From positions 1 through 14,477 of the forward strand of contig JBKBIP010000063.1 in assembly GCA_046297495.1 (NCBI GenBank): a stretch of DNA of 14,477 bases, given 5' to 3'. The notes under the pieces are model-generated. The model had not been told where the DNA came from, searched no databases, and saw only the letters and a program-made list of their open reading frames with translations. The translations under genes were made by a program, and so were the position numbers. Shown in pieces: positions 8,047 to 13,990 of the stretch. Numbering within the stretch: the stretch's first letter is position 1; each line of letters starts with the position of its first letter. The stretch is from JBKBIP01 sp046297495 (GTDB taxonomy: Bacteria; Planctomycetota; Planctomycetia; Gemmatales; Gemmataceae).

Positions 8047-8960
8047 GCTGCGACAGTCCCTGCCCCATTTCCATGTGTCCATTGGGTGACGGCGCACCAC
8101 GTTGGTCTTGGTCCGCGGCGCAAGCGCGCCGCGTGGCGGAAGCGGAGACCGGCGTTTGCGACACCGGCCGTTATCAATGTGCCTACGTTTGTTGGGGCAA
8201 GGGGCCGCCGTTGCTGTTCATTCCCGGCTTACATGGGGCGGCAAACTCATTTACATTATTGATGGCCCATCTCGTCGCTCATTTTCAGTGCATCGCTTAT
8301 GACCTGCCGATGGGACAAGACGACGGCGCTGTTTTGAGCACGTATCGCCACGCGGATTTCGCCGCCGACGCGCTGGCGCTGTTGGATCATCTTGGCATCG
8401 AGCGTAGCTATGTGTTCGCCACGTCGTTCGGTGGCACAATTGCCTTGCGGGCGCTCCAGGCCGCGCCCCAGCGGTTGCCACGCGCCATCTTGCAAGCTGG
8501 CTTCGCCCATCGGCCGTTGGCGCCAGCGGAGGTCCTGCTGGCCCGCATGAGCCGGCGCTGGCGGCGGCCATTGGGTACGCTGCCGTTTTTCGCGGACTTC
8601 CTGAGTCGGGTTCACTATCCCCCCTTTGCCGACAAACCGCCGGAAGTGTGGCAAGCATTTGTCGCTCATTGTGGCGCGCCCCTCATCGCCGCCATCGCCC
8701 ATCGGGCCTTGCTGCTGCATCGCTTCGACATGCGGCCCGCGCTGCCCGCCATCCGCCAACCCATCCTACTCGTCGGTGGAGATAGCGACCCACTGGTTCG
8801 CTGGCGCCATGAGGGAGAGCTGGCGCGCGGCCTGCCCCACGCCCGGCGCGTGCAATTGACGAATTGCGGTCATTATCCACGCTTCACGCATCCCGACGCG
8901 TTGGCCCAGGTGATTCAGCAATTTCTCACGCCGCAACCAGCAGCCGGCAGTGGGGAGTGA
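8043..8960 (+). CDS. Alpha/beta hydrolase fold protein
   Basis: A 305-residue cytoplasmic hydrolase with the alpha/beta fold. The oxyanion strand reads FIPGLHGAANSF (residues 59-70). The nucleophile elbow is A-T-S128-F-G-G, so the first glycine of GxSxG is alanine. The acid is Asp249 in GGDSDPLV and the base His277 in NCGHYPRFTHP, completing Ser-Asp-His. The lid between about 157 and 230 is rich in Arg and aromatic residues. The start ATG overlaps the stop of the MEMO-family gene (ATGA), which implies translational coupling; no separate Shine-Dalgarno is needed. The first 45 residues have several cysteines (C3, C7, C12, C39, C46, C50) and no signal peptide. The substrate cannot be inferred from the sequence; esters, lactones or thioesters are all possible. 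Confidence 0.9.
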   Translation: MSCDSPCPISMCPLGDGAPRWSWSAAQARRVAEAETGVCDTGRYQCAYVCWGKGPPLLFIPGLHGAANSFTLLMAHLVAHFQCIAYDLPMGQDDGAVLSTYRHADFAADALALLDHLGIERSYVFATSFGGTIALRALQAAPQRLPRAILQAGFAHRPLAPAEVLLARMSRRWRRPLGTLPFFADFLSRVHYPPFADKPPEVWQAFVAHCGAPLIAAIAHRALLLHRFDMRPALPAIRQPILLVGGDSDPLVRWRHEGELARGLPHARRVQLTNCGHYPRFTHPDALAQVIQQFLTPQPAAGSGE

Positions 8961-9004
8961 TACCATTTAGCGGGCGCGCCATCGGCAAGCCAAGGATTTG
9001 TCCC

Positions 9005-9412
9005 ATGACCTCTTCTTCCGAATCGTTGGCCTTGCTGTTGATCGCGCATGGCAGCCGACAGGCCGAGGCTAATGATGATCTCCATTACGTGGTGGAGCAG
9101 CTGCGCCAGCGCGGACGTTATGACATCGTTGAGGCATCGTTCCTGGAACTGGCCGAGCCGGACATTGACGAAGGGGGCCGGCGCTGCGTGGCGCAAGGCG
9201 CCCGCTGTGTCATCTTGCTTCCCTATTTCCTCTCCGCGGGCGTGCATGTGCGGCGCGATTTGACGGCCGCGCGGCAGCGCCTGGCCGAACGGCATCCGTG
9301 CGTCCTGTTTCGTCTGGCCGAACCCTTGGGTCGGCATCCACGCTTGCTCGACGTGGTGGTCGAACGCGCGGCTGAAGCCTGCCCAATAACGCACGAGCCG
9401 AAGACGAGTTAA
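9005..9412 (+). CDS. cbiX: Short CbiX/SirB-type sirohydrochlorin chelatase
   Basis: A 135-residue single-domain chelatase of the CbiX-short type, which inserts cobalt or iron (nickel in some relatives) into sirohydrochlorin for cobalamin, siroheme or related tetrapyrroles. The metal-binding histidines are His15 in LLIAHGSR and His81 in YFLSAGVHVRRDL; the FLELAEPDI stretch at 46-54 is typical. The start at 9005 is fixed by AAGGA at 8 nt spacing and by the family N-terminus; the frame stays open upstream into the hydrolase gene, but that extension is only overlap. It lies 44 bp after the hydrolase stop and is probably in the same transcript. No other tetrapyrrole gene is in the window, so whether it serves siroheme or cobalamin cannot be decided. 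Confidence 0.88.
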   Translation: MTSSSESLALLLIAHGSRQAEANDDLHYVVEQLRQRGRYDIVEASFLELAEPDIDEGGRRCVAQGARCVILLPYFLSAGVHVRRDLTAARQRLAERHPCVLFRLAEPLGRHPRLLDVVVERAAEACPITHEPKTS

Positions 9413-9432
9413 CGCTCGCCCACGGCTCGCAC
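9391..9432. terminator. Nested hairpin at the cbiX / chalcone-isomerase-like junction
   Basis: CGAGCCG at 9394-9400 pairs with CGGCTCG at 9423-9429, and inside it CGAG (9405-9408) pairs with CTCG (9415-9418). The structure overlaps the cbiX stop and lies between two converging genes, so a bidirectional terminator role is plausible. No T tract follows on either strand. Confidence 0.3.
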
Positions 9433-9460
9433 GCTCAACCAGGAAAGATGAAATTCCGGC

Positions 9461-10051
9461 TTACAAACGCGATGTCAAGCCGCGTTTAATCGTTTCACCC
9501 AAATTATTGCGGCCCAGGTAGATTTCCCAGAGCGCGCGGGCAAAGGCGACGTTTTCGATCCGCACGGCCGCTTTGCCGACCAGCGTGACATCCAGCCCCA
9601 CGTTCGGTACATAGGTCAAGAACACATGATCCCCCGGCTGCGTCGTGTGGCGGGACAAAAACTCGCTCAAAGTGTTGATTTCCCGCTGGAACGACGTTTC
9701 CGAGTAGTTGAGGCGAATCGCTTCCTTGAATGCCTTGGCCATGTCGTTGCCCGAGACGTTCCGTTCCATGACCAGATGGAGTTGTTTGGGACAATTCACC
9801 GCCACCAACTCCGCCGCCGAACGCACGGAAACGCCCTCTTGGACGTAACTGGCGATGGCATAGACATTAAAGACCAGCTTCTTGCGCAGGGCGGTGCCGG
9901 TCAGGACCATCTTCACGTTCTGGCCTTCAATCTCGCGGACAATCGGCGTGGGATAATGGACGTTGCTGCCTGGCACGCCGACATGTTCCTCCGCCAAGAT
10001 ACCGGCGCCGCCCAAGGCCAGCGCCGCCACGGCCAAGTACCATCGTCTCAT
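9461..10051 (-). CDS. Exported chalcone isomerase-like protein
   Basis: A 196-residue protein with a signal peptide (MRRWYLAVAALALGG, cleavage near ILA-EE) and a chalcone-isomerase-like domain (Chalcone_3 type) over about residues 35-190. The recognisable stretch is the start of the fold, GQNVKMVLTGTALRKK, then FNVYAIASYVQEG; later come ALWEIYLG and a C-terminal LGETIKRGL. Bacterial members lack flavonoid substrates; they are thought to bind fatty-acid-like ligands, so enzymatic activity here is doubtful. The start at 10051 has AAGGAGG with 9-nt spacing. The frame is open for another 590 bp upstream, but that part has no protein character. It converges on cbiX, 48 bp apart. It appears to be a single-gene unit. 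Confidence 0.82.
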   Translation of the reverse strand: MRRWYLAVAALALGGAGILAEEHVGVPGSNVHYPTPIVREIEGQNVKMVLTGTALRKKLVFNVYAIASYVQEGVSVRSAAELVAVNCPKQLHLVMERNVSGNDMAKAFKEAIRLNYSETSFQREINTLSEFLSRHTTQPGDHVFLTYVPNVGLDVTLVGKAAVRIENVAFARALWEIYLGRNNLGETIKRGLTSRL

Positions 10052-10347
10052 CTTCTTGGGCCTCCTTATCAACTTAGGGAAACGAAACCAAGGGCGAAAT
10101 GTGCCACCACTGGATGCCAGAGGGGGGGCAACTTGCGCGAAGCACCGGATTTTTTCAAGGGGAGAAATCGTGGGGCCGTTGGCTGGTTCAACAGCGATCA
10201 GGTGATTTGATGGAAACGCCAGAACGAGGTGGGACTCCCTGGAACCGTCTTCAAACTTCAAACCGCTCCAAGGTGTGCGTCCTGGACTTGGGCGGCAGCC
10301 CGCAGCCCCGGAACAAGAAACAATCCATCTCCACTCACACTCTCCTA

Positions 10348-10376
10348 TTGATTGTTTAAGTGAACTTGTGTATAAT
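10348..10376 (+). promoter_or_regulatory. Strong sigma70-type promoter upstream of rpsR
   Basis: TTGATT (10348-10353), a 17-bp spacer and a perfect TATAAT (10371-10376). The local sequence is AT-rich against a GC-rich background. Transcription would begin near 10383, about 300 nt before rpsR, so the message would have a long leader or encode something not recognised. Confidence 0.65.
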
Positions 10377-10600
10377 ATCAAAACATGAGAATTTCCCTTC
10401 CTTTCATTGTTCCATTCCACCCCACCCCCCCCTTTTTCAAGATGACAGGCAATGGGTATGGAACGAAAGCAGACGCCACCGCGCCCGATTCCTCGTTTCG
10501 CGCTCGGAAACTGCTGCCCAGGGACGAGAAGCATGTTCCACCCCCGTATCCGCCGCACACCCACCTCCTCCGCAGCCCGCATTTTTCCGGCCCCGTTCCG

Positions 10601-10629
10601 TTGACAGCCCGGCGTGGGATCGCTAAGGT
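10601..10629 (+). promoter_or_regulatory. Proximal promoter candidate for rpsR
   Basis: A perfect TTGACA (10601-10606), a 17-bp spacer and TAAGGT (10624-10629), which keeps the most conserved T, A and final T of a -10. It would give a leader of about 50 nt to rpsR. Confidence 0.5.
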
Positions 10630-10686
10630 AATACTTTCCCAAATTGAACTAGTTATTCACCGCGCATGTGAGGACGAAAGAAAGCG

Positions 10687-10929
10687 ATGGTCCGCAAGAA
10701 ACTCGGTCGAGGACGCAAGAATCGGTGCCGATTTTGCACAAAGGAAGGCTGCCCACGGCCGGCCTTCGTGGATTACAAGGACGTGCAGGGGCTGAAGAAG
10801 CTCTGCACGAGTCAAGGCAAGATGTTCGGTCGCAAGCGCAGCGGCAACTGTGCCGCCTTTCAACGCGCCGTCAGCGTGGCCATCAAGCGGGCCCGGTTCA
10901 TGGGGTTGTTGCCCTACGTCGGTGAATGA
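10687..10929 (+). CDS. rpsR: Small ribosomal subunit protein bS18
   Basis: An 80-residue ribosomal protein of the 30S platform, binding next to bS6 and 16S rRNA. The conserved core is clear: VDYKDVQGLKK (residues 28-38), then the QRAVSVAIKRARFMGLLPY stretch at 59-77, near identical in pattern to E. coli bS18. The N-terminal half holds Cys14, Cys17, Cys22 and Cys40, spaced like the zinc-binding bS18 forms of some bacteria; a fifth cysteine is at 55. The start at 10687 has GAGGA upstream at a rather long distance (about 12 nt). The usual partners rpsF, ssb and rplI are absent; thrS follows after a terminator-like hairpin. Identification is firm. Confidence 0.95.
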   Translation: MVRKKLGRGRKNRCRFCTKEGCPRPAFVDYKDVQGLKKLCTSQGKMFGRKRSGNCAAFQRAVSVAIKRARFMGLLPYVGE

Positions 10930-10963
10930 CGGTTTCCGAATAGCGTTTCGTTTGCTTTTCACC

Positions 10964-11034
10964 GCCAGAACGCCATGAGCGCGAAGATCGGACATCTCCT
11001 CCGTTCTTGGCGTTCGCGGCGTTCTGGCTTTTTT
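10964..11034 (+). terminator. Intrinsic terminator or attenuator between rpsR and thrS
   Basis: GCCAGAACGCC (10964-10974) pairs perfectly with GGCGTTCTGGC (11018-11028), and six T follow (11029-11034). Inside, GCGAA (10981-10985) can pair with TTCGC (11013-11017). The segment GGCGTTC also occurs at 11009-11015, giving a competing partner for the left arm. The T run ends two bases before an in-frame ATG at 11036 and 17 bases before the chosen thrS start. It most simply ends rpsR transcription; an attenuator controlling thrS is an alternative. Confidence 0.75.
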
Positions 11035-11050
11035 CATGGAATCCTTAGTC

Positions 11051-13294
11051 ATGCTTACTCTGCGCTTACCCGATGGTTCCGTCAAGGAAGTCCCGGCTGG
11101 CACCCGGCCACGCGCGGTCGCCGAGGCCATCGGCAAACGTCTGGCCCAAGCCGCCATCGCCGCCAAGGTTAATGGCGACATCGTCGATCTCGACCGCGAG
11201 CTGCCCGGCGAGGGGGAGTTGTCCTTTCAACTGCTCACCGATAAGGACAGCGAAGCCCTGGATGTCTTGCGGCATAGCTGCGCCCATGTCATGGCCCGCG
11301 CCGTGATGCGGCTCTTTCCCGGCACCAAGCTGGCGTTCGGCCCGACCACCGAGAACGGCTTCTATTATGACATCGATTCGCCTACGCCGATCCGGGAAGA
11401 CGATTTCCCGCGCATCGAAGAGGAGATGAAAAAGATCGTTGCCCAGGCGGAGCCGTTCGAGCGTTTCGAGAGGCCGACTGCGGAATCGCGCGCTCTGTGT
11501 GCCGATTTGCAACAAGATTATAAGGTCGAGCACATTGACGATAAGCTGCAACAATCCCCCACCCAAAGTTTTTATCGTCAGGGGGAATTCATCGACCTGT
11601 GCCGGGGGCCGCACATCCCGCACGCCGGCAAGATCGGCGCCTTCAAACTGCTGAGCATCGCCGGCGCGTACTGGAAGAATGACGCCAGCCGGAAACAATT
11701 GCAGCGGCTCTATGGCACTGCGTTTTTCTCGCCAAAAGACCTCGACACCTACTTGCACCGGCTCGAAGAAGCCAAAAAACGAGATCATCGACTGCTTGGC
11801 AAGCAGCTCAAGCTGTTCACCATCAGCCCGACCGTCGGCAGCGGCTTGATTCTATGGCTGCCGAAAGGGGCCATCGTGCGCGGCTTGCTGGAAACCTTCA
11901 TCAAGGAGGAGCTGCTCAAACGCGGCTATCAGCCGGTCTATACCCCGCACATTGGCCGACTGGAGCTATACCGCACCAGCGGCCATTTTCCGTACTATCG
12001 AGATTCGCAATATCCGCCGCTGTTTCTGCACCCTGCTGGACAGACCATCGACACGTGGTTGAGCTTGCTGGAAACCGGGACGCTGCCCGCCGATAGCGAC
12101 GAGGCTTTGCAAGATTTTCTCAACACCATGTCGCAAGCCCATCGCGAGCGGGCCGGGCAAGACCCGACCCAGGCGCATGATTGCACTCTGCACGCCGAAT
12201 CGGTGACACAGCTAGTACAACAATATCACGCCGCCGCCGACCGCCCGGCCAAGGTCCAAGTGCTGCGCGACTGGCTCAACCACCAAGAAGGCTATCTCGT
12301 TAAGCCGATGAACTGCCCGCACCATATCCAGATTTACAAGGCCGAGCACCGCAGCTACCGCGACTTGCCGGTGCGCCTGGCCGAGTTCGGCACCGTCTAT
12401 CGCTTCGAGCAGACCGGCGAGCTGAACGGCATGACCCGCGTGCGTGGCTTCACCCAGGACGATGCGCACCTGTTTATCACTCCCGAACAGATTGAATCGG
12501 AGATGCGCGGCAACATCGAGCTGGTGTTGTTCGTGCTCTCCAGTCTCGGCTTGACCGATTACCGCGTGCGGGTCGGCCTGCGCGATCCCGACAGCGATAA
12601 ATACGTTGGCAGTAACGAGGATTGGCAACAAGCGGAAAATGTTCTCATTCAAATCGTCAGTAGTCTGGGCATGAACTACACCGCCGAGAAGGGGGAAGCG
12701 GCATTCTATGGCCCGAAGATCGATTTCGTGGTCCGCGACTGCATTGGCCGGGAGTGGCAGCTCGGCACCGTGCAGCTGGATTACAACTTGCCCAAGCGCT
12801 TCGAGCTAGAATACATCGGCCCCGACAACCGCCCGCATCGGCCCGTGATGATCCACCGCGCCCCTTTTGGTTCGATGGAGCGTTTCGTCGGCATCCTCAT
12901 CGAGCATTTCGCCGGGGCGTTCCCCTTGTGGCTGGCGCCGGAACAAGCGCGGGTCATGCCGGTCAGTGATAAATTCAACGACTACGGCCGGCGCGTCGAG
13001 GCCGACCTGAAAGCGCACGGCTACCGCGTCACCGGCGACTACCGCCCCGAGAAGATCGGCCACAAAATCCGCGAGGCCCAGCTAGAGAAGATTCCGTACA
13101 TGATCGTCGTCGGCGACAAGGAACGCACCTCCGGCACTGTTTCCGTGCGCGACCGCGTCGATGGCGACCTGGGCGTCATGACCATGGCCGAGCTGCTGTT
13201 CCGCCTCGACGCCGAGGTCCGCGAGAAGCGCATCCGCCACATCAGCATGGATAGCGCTGGTATGTCCGACAGCGGCGCGAAGTTTGGAGATTGA
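11051..13294 (+). CDS. thrS: Threonyl-tRNA synthetase with a large insertion in the catalytic domain
   Basis: Class II synthetase that charges tRNA-Thr, 747 residues against 642 in E. coli. TGS domain at 1-63, editing (SAD) domain with His75, His79, Cys184 and His188, catalytic domain from about 245, and anticodon-binding domain from about 635. The zinc ligands are Cys422 (KPMNCPHH), His473 (DDAHLF) and His602 (MIHRAPFGSMERF), as in E. coli Cys334, His385 and His511. About 85 extra residues lie between SGHFPYYRDSQYPP (310-323) and EGYLVKPMNC (413-422), that is, before motif 2. ATG 11051 was chosen because MLTLRLPDGS aligns with the E. coli N-terminus and has GGA 10 nt upstream; ATG 11036 adds five residues and directly abuts the T run of the preceding hairpin. 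Its own promoter is not obvious. Confidence 0.96.
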   Translation: MLTLRLPDGSVKEVPAGTRPRAVAEAIGKRLAQAAIAAKVNGDIVDLDRELPGEGELSFQLLTDKDSEALDVLRHSCAHVMARAVMRLFPGTKLAFGPTTENGFYYDIDSPTPIREDDFPRIEEEMKKIVAQAEPFERFERPTAESRALCADLQQDYKVEHIDDKLQQSPTQSFYRQGEFIDLCRGPHIPHAGKIGAFKLLSIAGAYWKNDASRKQLQRLYGTAFFSPKDLDTYLHRLEEAKKRDHRLLGKQLKLFTISPTVGSGLILWLPKGAIVRGLLETFIKEELLKRGYQPVYTPHIGRLELYRTSGHFPYYRDSQYPPLFLHPAGQTIDTWLSLLETGTLPADSDEALQDFLNTMSQAHRERAGQDPTQAHDCTLHAESVTQLVQQYHAAADRPAKVQVLRDWLNHQEGYLVKPMNCPHHIQIYKAEHRSYRDLPVRLAEFGTVYRFEQTGELNGMTRVRGFTQDDAHLFITPEQIESEMRGNIELVLFVLSSLGLTDYRVRVGLRDPDSDKYVGSNEDWQQAENVLIQIVSSLGMNYTAEKGEAAFYGPKIDFVVRDCIGREWQLGTVQLDYNLPKRFELEYIGPDNRPHRPVMIHRAPFGSMERFVGILIEHFAGAFPLWLAPEQARVMPVSDKFNDYGRRVEADLKAHGYRVTGDYRPEKIGHKIREAQLEKIPYMIVVGDKERTSGTVSVRDRVDGDLGVMTMAELLFRLDAEVREKRIRHISMDSAGMSDSGAKFGD

Positions 13295-13307
13295 CTTGGT
13301 ATGGCAA

Positions 13308-13394
13308 AAAAGGGGACGCGACTCGAATTCGCTGGTTGTCAGCTGACGCCACGATCCGCTCTCCGTCAAGCAAATACGAGTCGCGTCCCCTTTT
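13308..13394. repeat. REPIN-like palindromic element, copy 1
   Basis: Two inverted arms flank a 35-nt spacer. The outer 18 bp, AAAAGGGGACGCGACTCG (13308-13325) and its complement (13377-13394), are perfect; the arms extend to 26 bp with two mismatches (13308-13333 and 13369-13394). The spacer is 13334-13368. It begins 14 bp after the thrS stop and ends in CCCCTTTTATT, so it can form a long stem followed by T residues and may serve as the thrS terminator. A second copy in the opposite orientation lies at 13890-13982. Confidence 0.85.
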
Positions 13395-13447
13395 ATTGCC
13401 TTTTATTGCGCGAATGCCGAAAAAATGCAAATTCCTGCCAATGAACC

Positions 13448-13475
13448 TTGAAGGAAGTCGCCGTGTCGGAATAAT
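13448..13475 (+). promoter_or_regulatory. Promoter candidate for tRNA-Leu
   Basis: TTGAAG (13448-13453), a 16-bp spacer and AATAAT (13470-13475). Transcription would begin near 13482, leaving a 5' leader of about 15 nt before the tRNA. The position and orientation fit the tRNA gene. Confidence 0.5.
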
Positions 13476-13496
13476 GTAACTACATCCAGCCTCCGC

Positions 13497-13582
13497 GCCG
13501 GAGTGGCGGAATTGGCAGACGCGCCAGGTTGAGGGCCTGGTGGGGATAATACCCCGTGCAGGTTCAAGTCCTGTCTCCGGCA
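13497..13582 (+). tRNA. tRNA-Leu (anticodon GAG)
   Basis: An 86-nt class II tRNA. The acceptor stem is GCCGGAG (13497-13503) with CTCCGGC (13575-13581), discriminator A at 13582. The D-arm is TGGCGGAATTGGCAGACGCG. The anticodon stem is CCAGG/CCTGG (13524-13528, 13536-13540) with loop TTGAGGG; the anticodon GAG is at 13531-13533 and reads CUC and CUU. The long variable arm GGGG-ATAATA-CCCC is typical of leucine tRNA. The T-loop is TTCAAGT. CCA is not encoded. An integrase-like remnant lies 125 bp downstream. Confidence 0.96.
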
Positions 13583-13587
13583 TCTTC

Positions 13588-13626
13588 AAGGGCAAGGGGT
13601 TACGGCTAGCCGTGGTCCTTGCCCTT
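13588..13626 (+). terminator. Hairpin after tRNA-Leu
   Basis: Perfect 10-bp inverted repeat AAGGGCAAGG (13588-13597) and CCTTGCCCTT (13617-13626), five bases after the tRNA. The loop contains a further palindrome ACGGCTAGCCGT (13602-13613). The tail CTCTATTAAT is only moderately T-rich. Most likely the tRNA transcription terminator. Confidence 0.6.
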
Positions 13627-13706
13627 CTCTATTAATCACCTTTGGTTTCCGCCAATCTTTCGCCAACAAGGTGTTTTCAGGGCGTTTCCACACGAAGGAG
13701 ACGTAC

Positions 13707-13931
13707 ATGGCTGGTATTCGCAAGAAGGGCGACGCCTACTACGGTATGTTCCGCTTCCAGGGGCGGCGGTGGGGGCGCTACCGTCGGCGTGAGATTGAAC
13801 CTTTTCAAGCAACTTGTTGCCCGATGACCCGCCGTGGTATCAGCGGGACAATCCGGAATATGTTCGCTACCGACTTGGGGGAGCTGGTTAAGAAAAGGGG
13901 ACGCGACTCGTATTTGCTTGACGGAAAGTAG
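13707..13931 (+). pseudogene. Integrase-like N-terminal remnant downstream of tRNA-Leu
   Basis: A 74-codon frame with a good Shine-Dalgarno (AAGGAG, 6-nt spacing). The first 22 residues, beginning MAGIRKKGDAYYGMFRFQGRRW, look like the N-terminal arm-binding domain of phage-type tyrosine integrases; intact enzymes have 300-400 residues. After about residue 22 the similarity to that family stops. The last residues (KKRGRDSYLLDGK) are encoded by the left arm of the second palindromic element, so the frame runs into a repeat. The location 125 bp after a tRNA gene is typical for integrase genes of integrated elements. I infer a truncated integrase left after deletion, later closed by repeat insertion; a small functional protein cannot be excluded. 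Confidence 0.55.
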
Positions 13932-13982
13932 ATCGTGGCATCATCTGACAACCAGCAAATACGAGTCGCGTCCCCTTTTCTT
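13890..13982. repeat. REPIN-like palindromic element, copy 2 (inverted relative to copy 1)
   Basis: Perfect 29-bp inverted arms (13890-13918 and 13954-13982) around a 35-nt spacer (13919-13953). The reverse complement of the spacer matches copy 1 at 30 of 35 positions, so the two elements are related and lie in opposite orientations. The right arm ends 8 bp from the stop codon of the minus-strand TPR gene, so on that strand it forms a long stem with a T-rich tail and may terminate that transcript. No transposase is in the window. Confidence 0.9.
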
Positions 13983-13990
13983 CGCGCCCT

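Larger units (their letters stand above)
10052..10686. other. Gene-free regulatory region upstream of rpsR
   Basis: A 635-bp stretch without a supported gene. It contains the chalcone-isomerase-like leader (minus strand), a strong plus-strand promoter (10348-10376), a pyrimidine-rich tract at 10391-10438 with a run of eight C, and a second plus-strand promoter (10601-10629). Open frames in it are rich in Pro, Arg and Ser and look like GC-driven chance frames. Confidence 0.6.

Noticed and set aside
8864..9004. In-frame extension of cbiX into the hydrolase gene
   Set aside because: The ATG at 9005 has a Shine-Dalgarno and matches the family N-terminus; the extension overlaps a real gene.
10052..10642. 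Upstream in-frame extension of the chalcone-isomerase-like gene (about 197 codons)
   Set aside because: The start at 10051 has a good Shine-Dalgarno and signal peptide; the extension is low-complexity and crosses promoter-like sequence.
10385..10795. Plus-strand frame starting right after the strong promoter at 10348-10376
   Set aside because: It overlaps rpsR out of frame, has no ribosome site and is Pro/His/Arg-rich without domain resemblance.
13242..13595. Minus-strand frame through the palindromic element and tRNA-Leu
   Set aside because: It crosses a tRNA gene and a repeat; any similarity to database proteins would come from mis-annotated repeat translations.
13308..13982. CRISPR array from the repeated palindromes
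   Set aside because: Only two units, in opposite orientation, about 500 bp apart with a tRNA between them; there is no regular spacer array and no cas gene.
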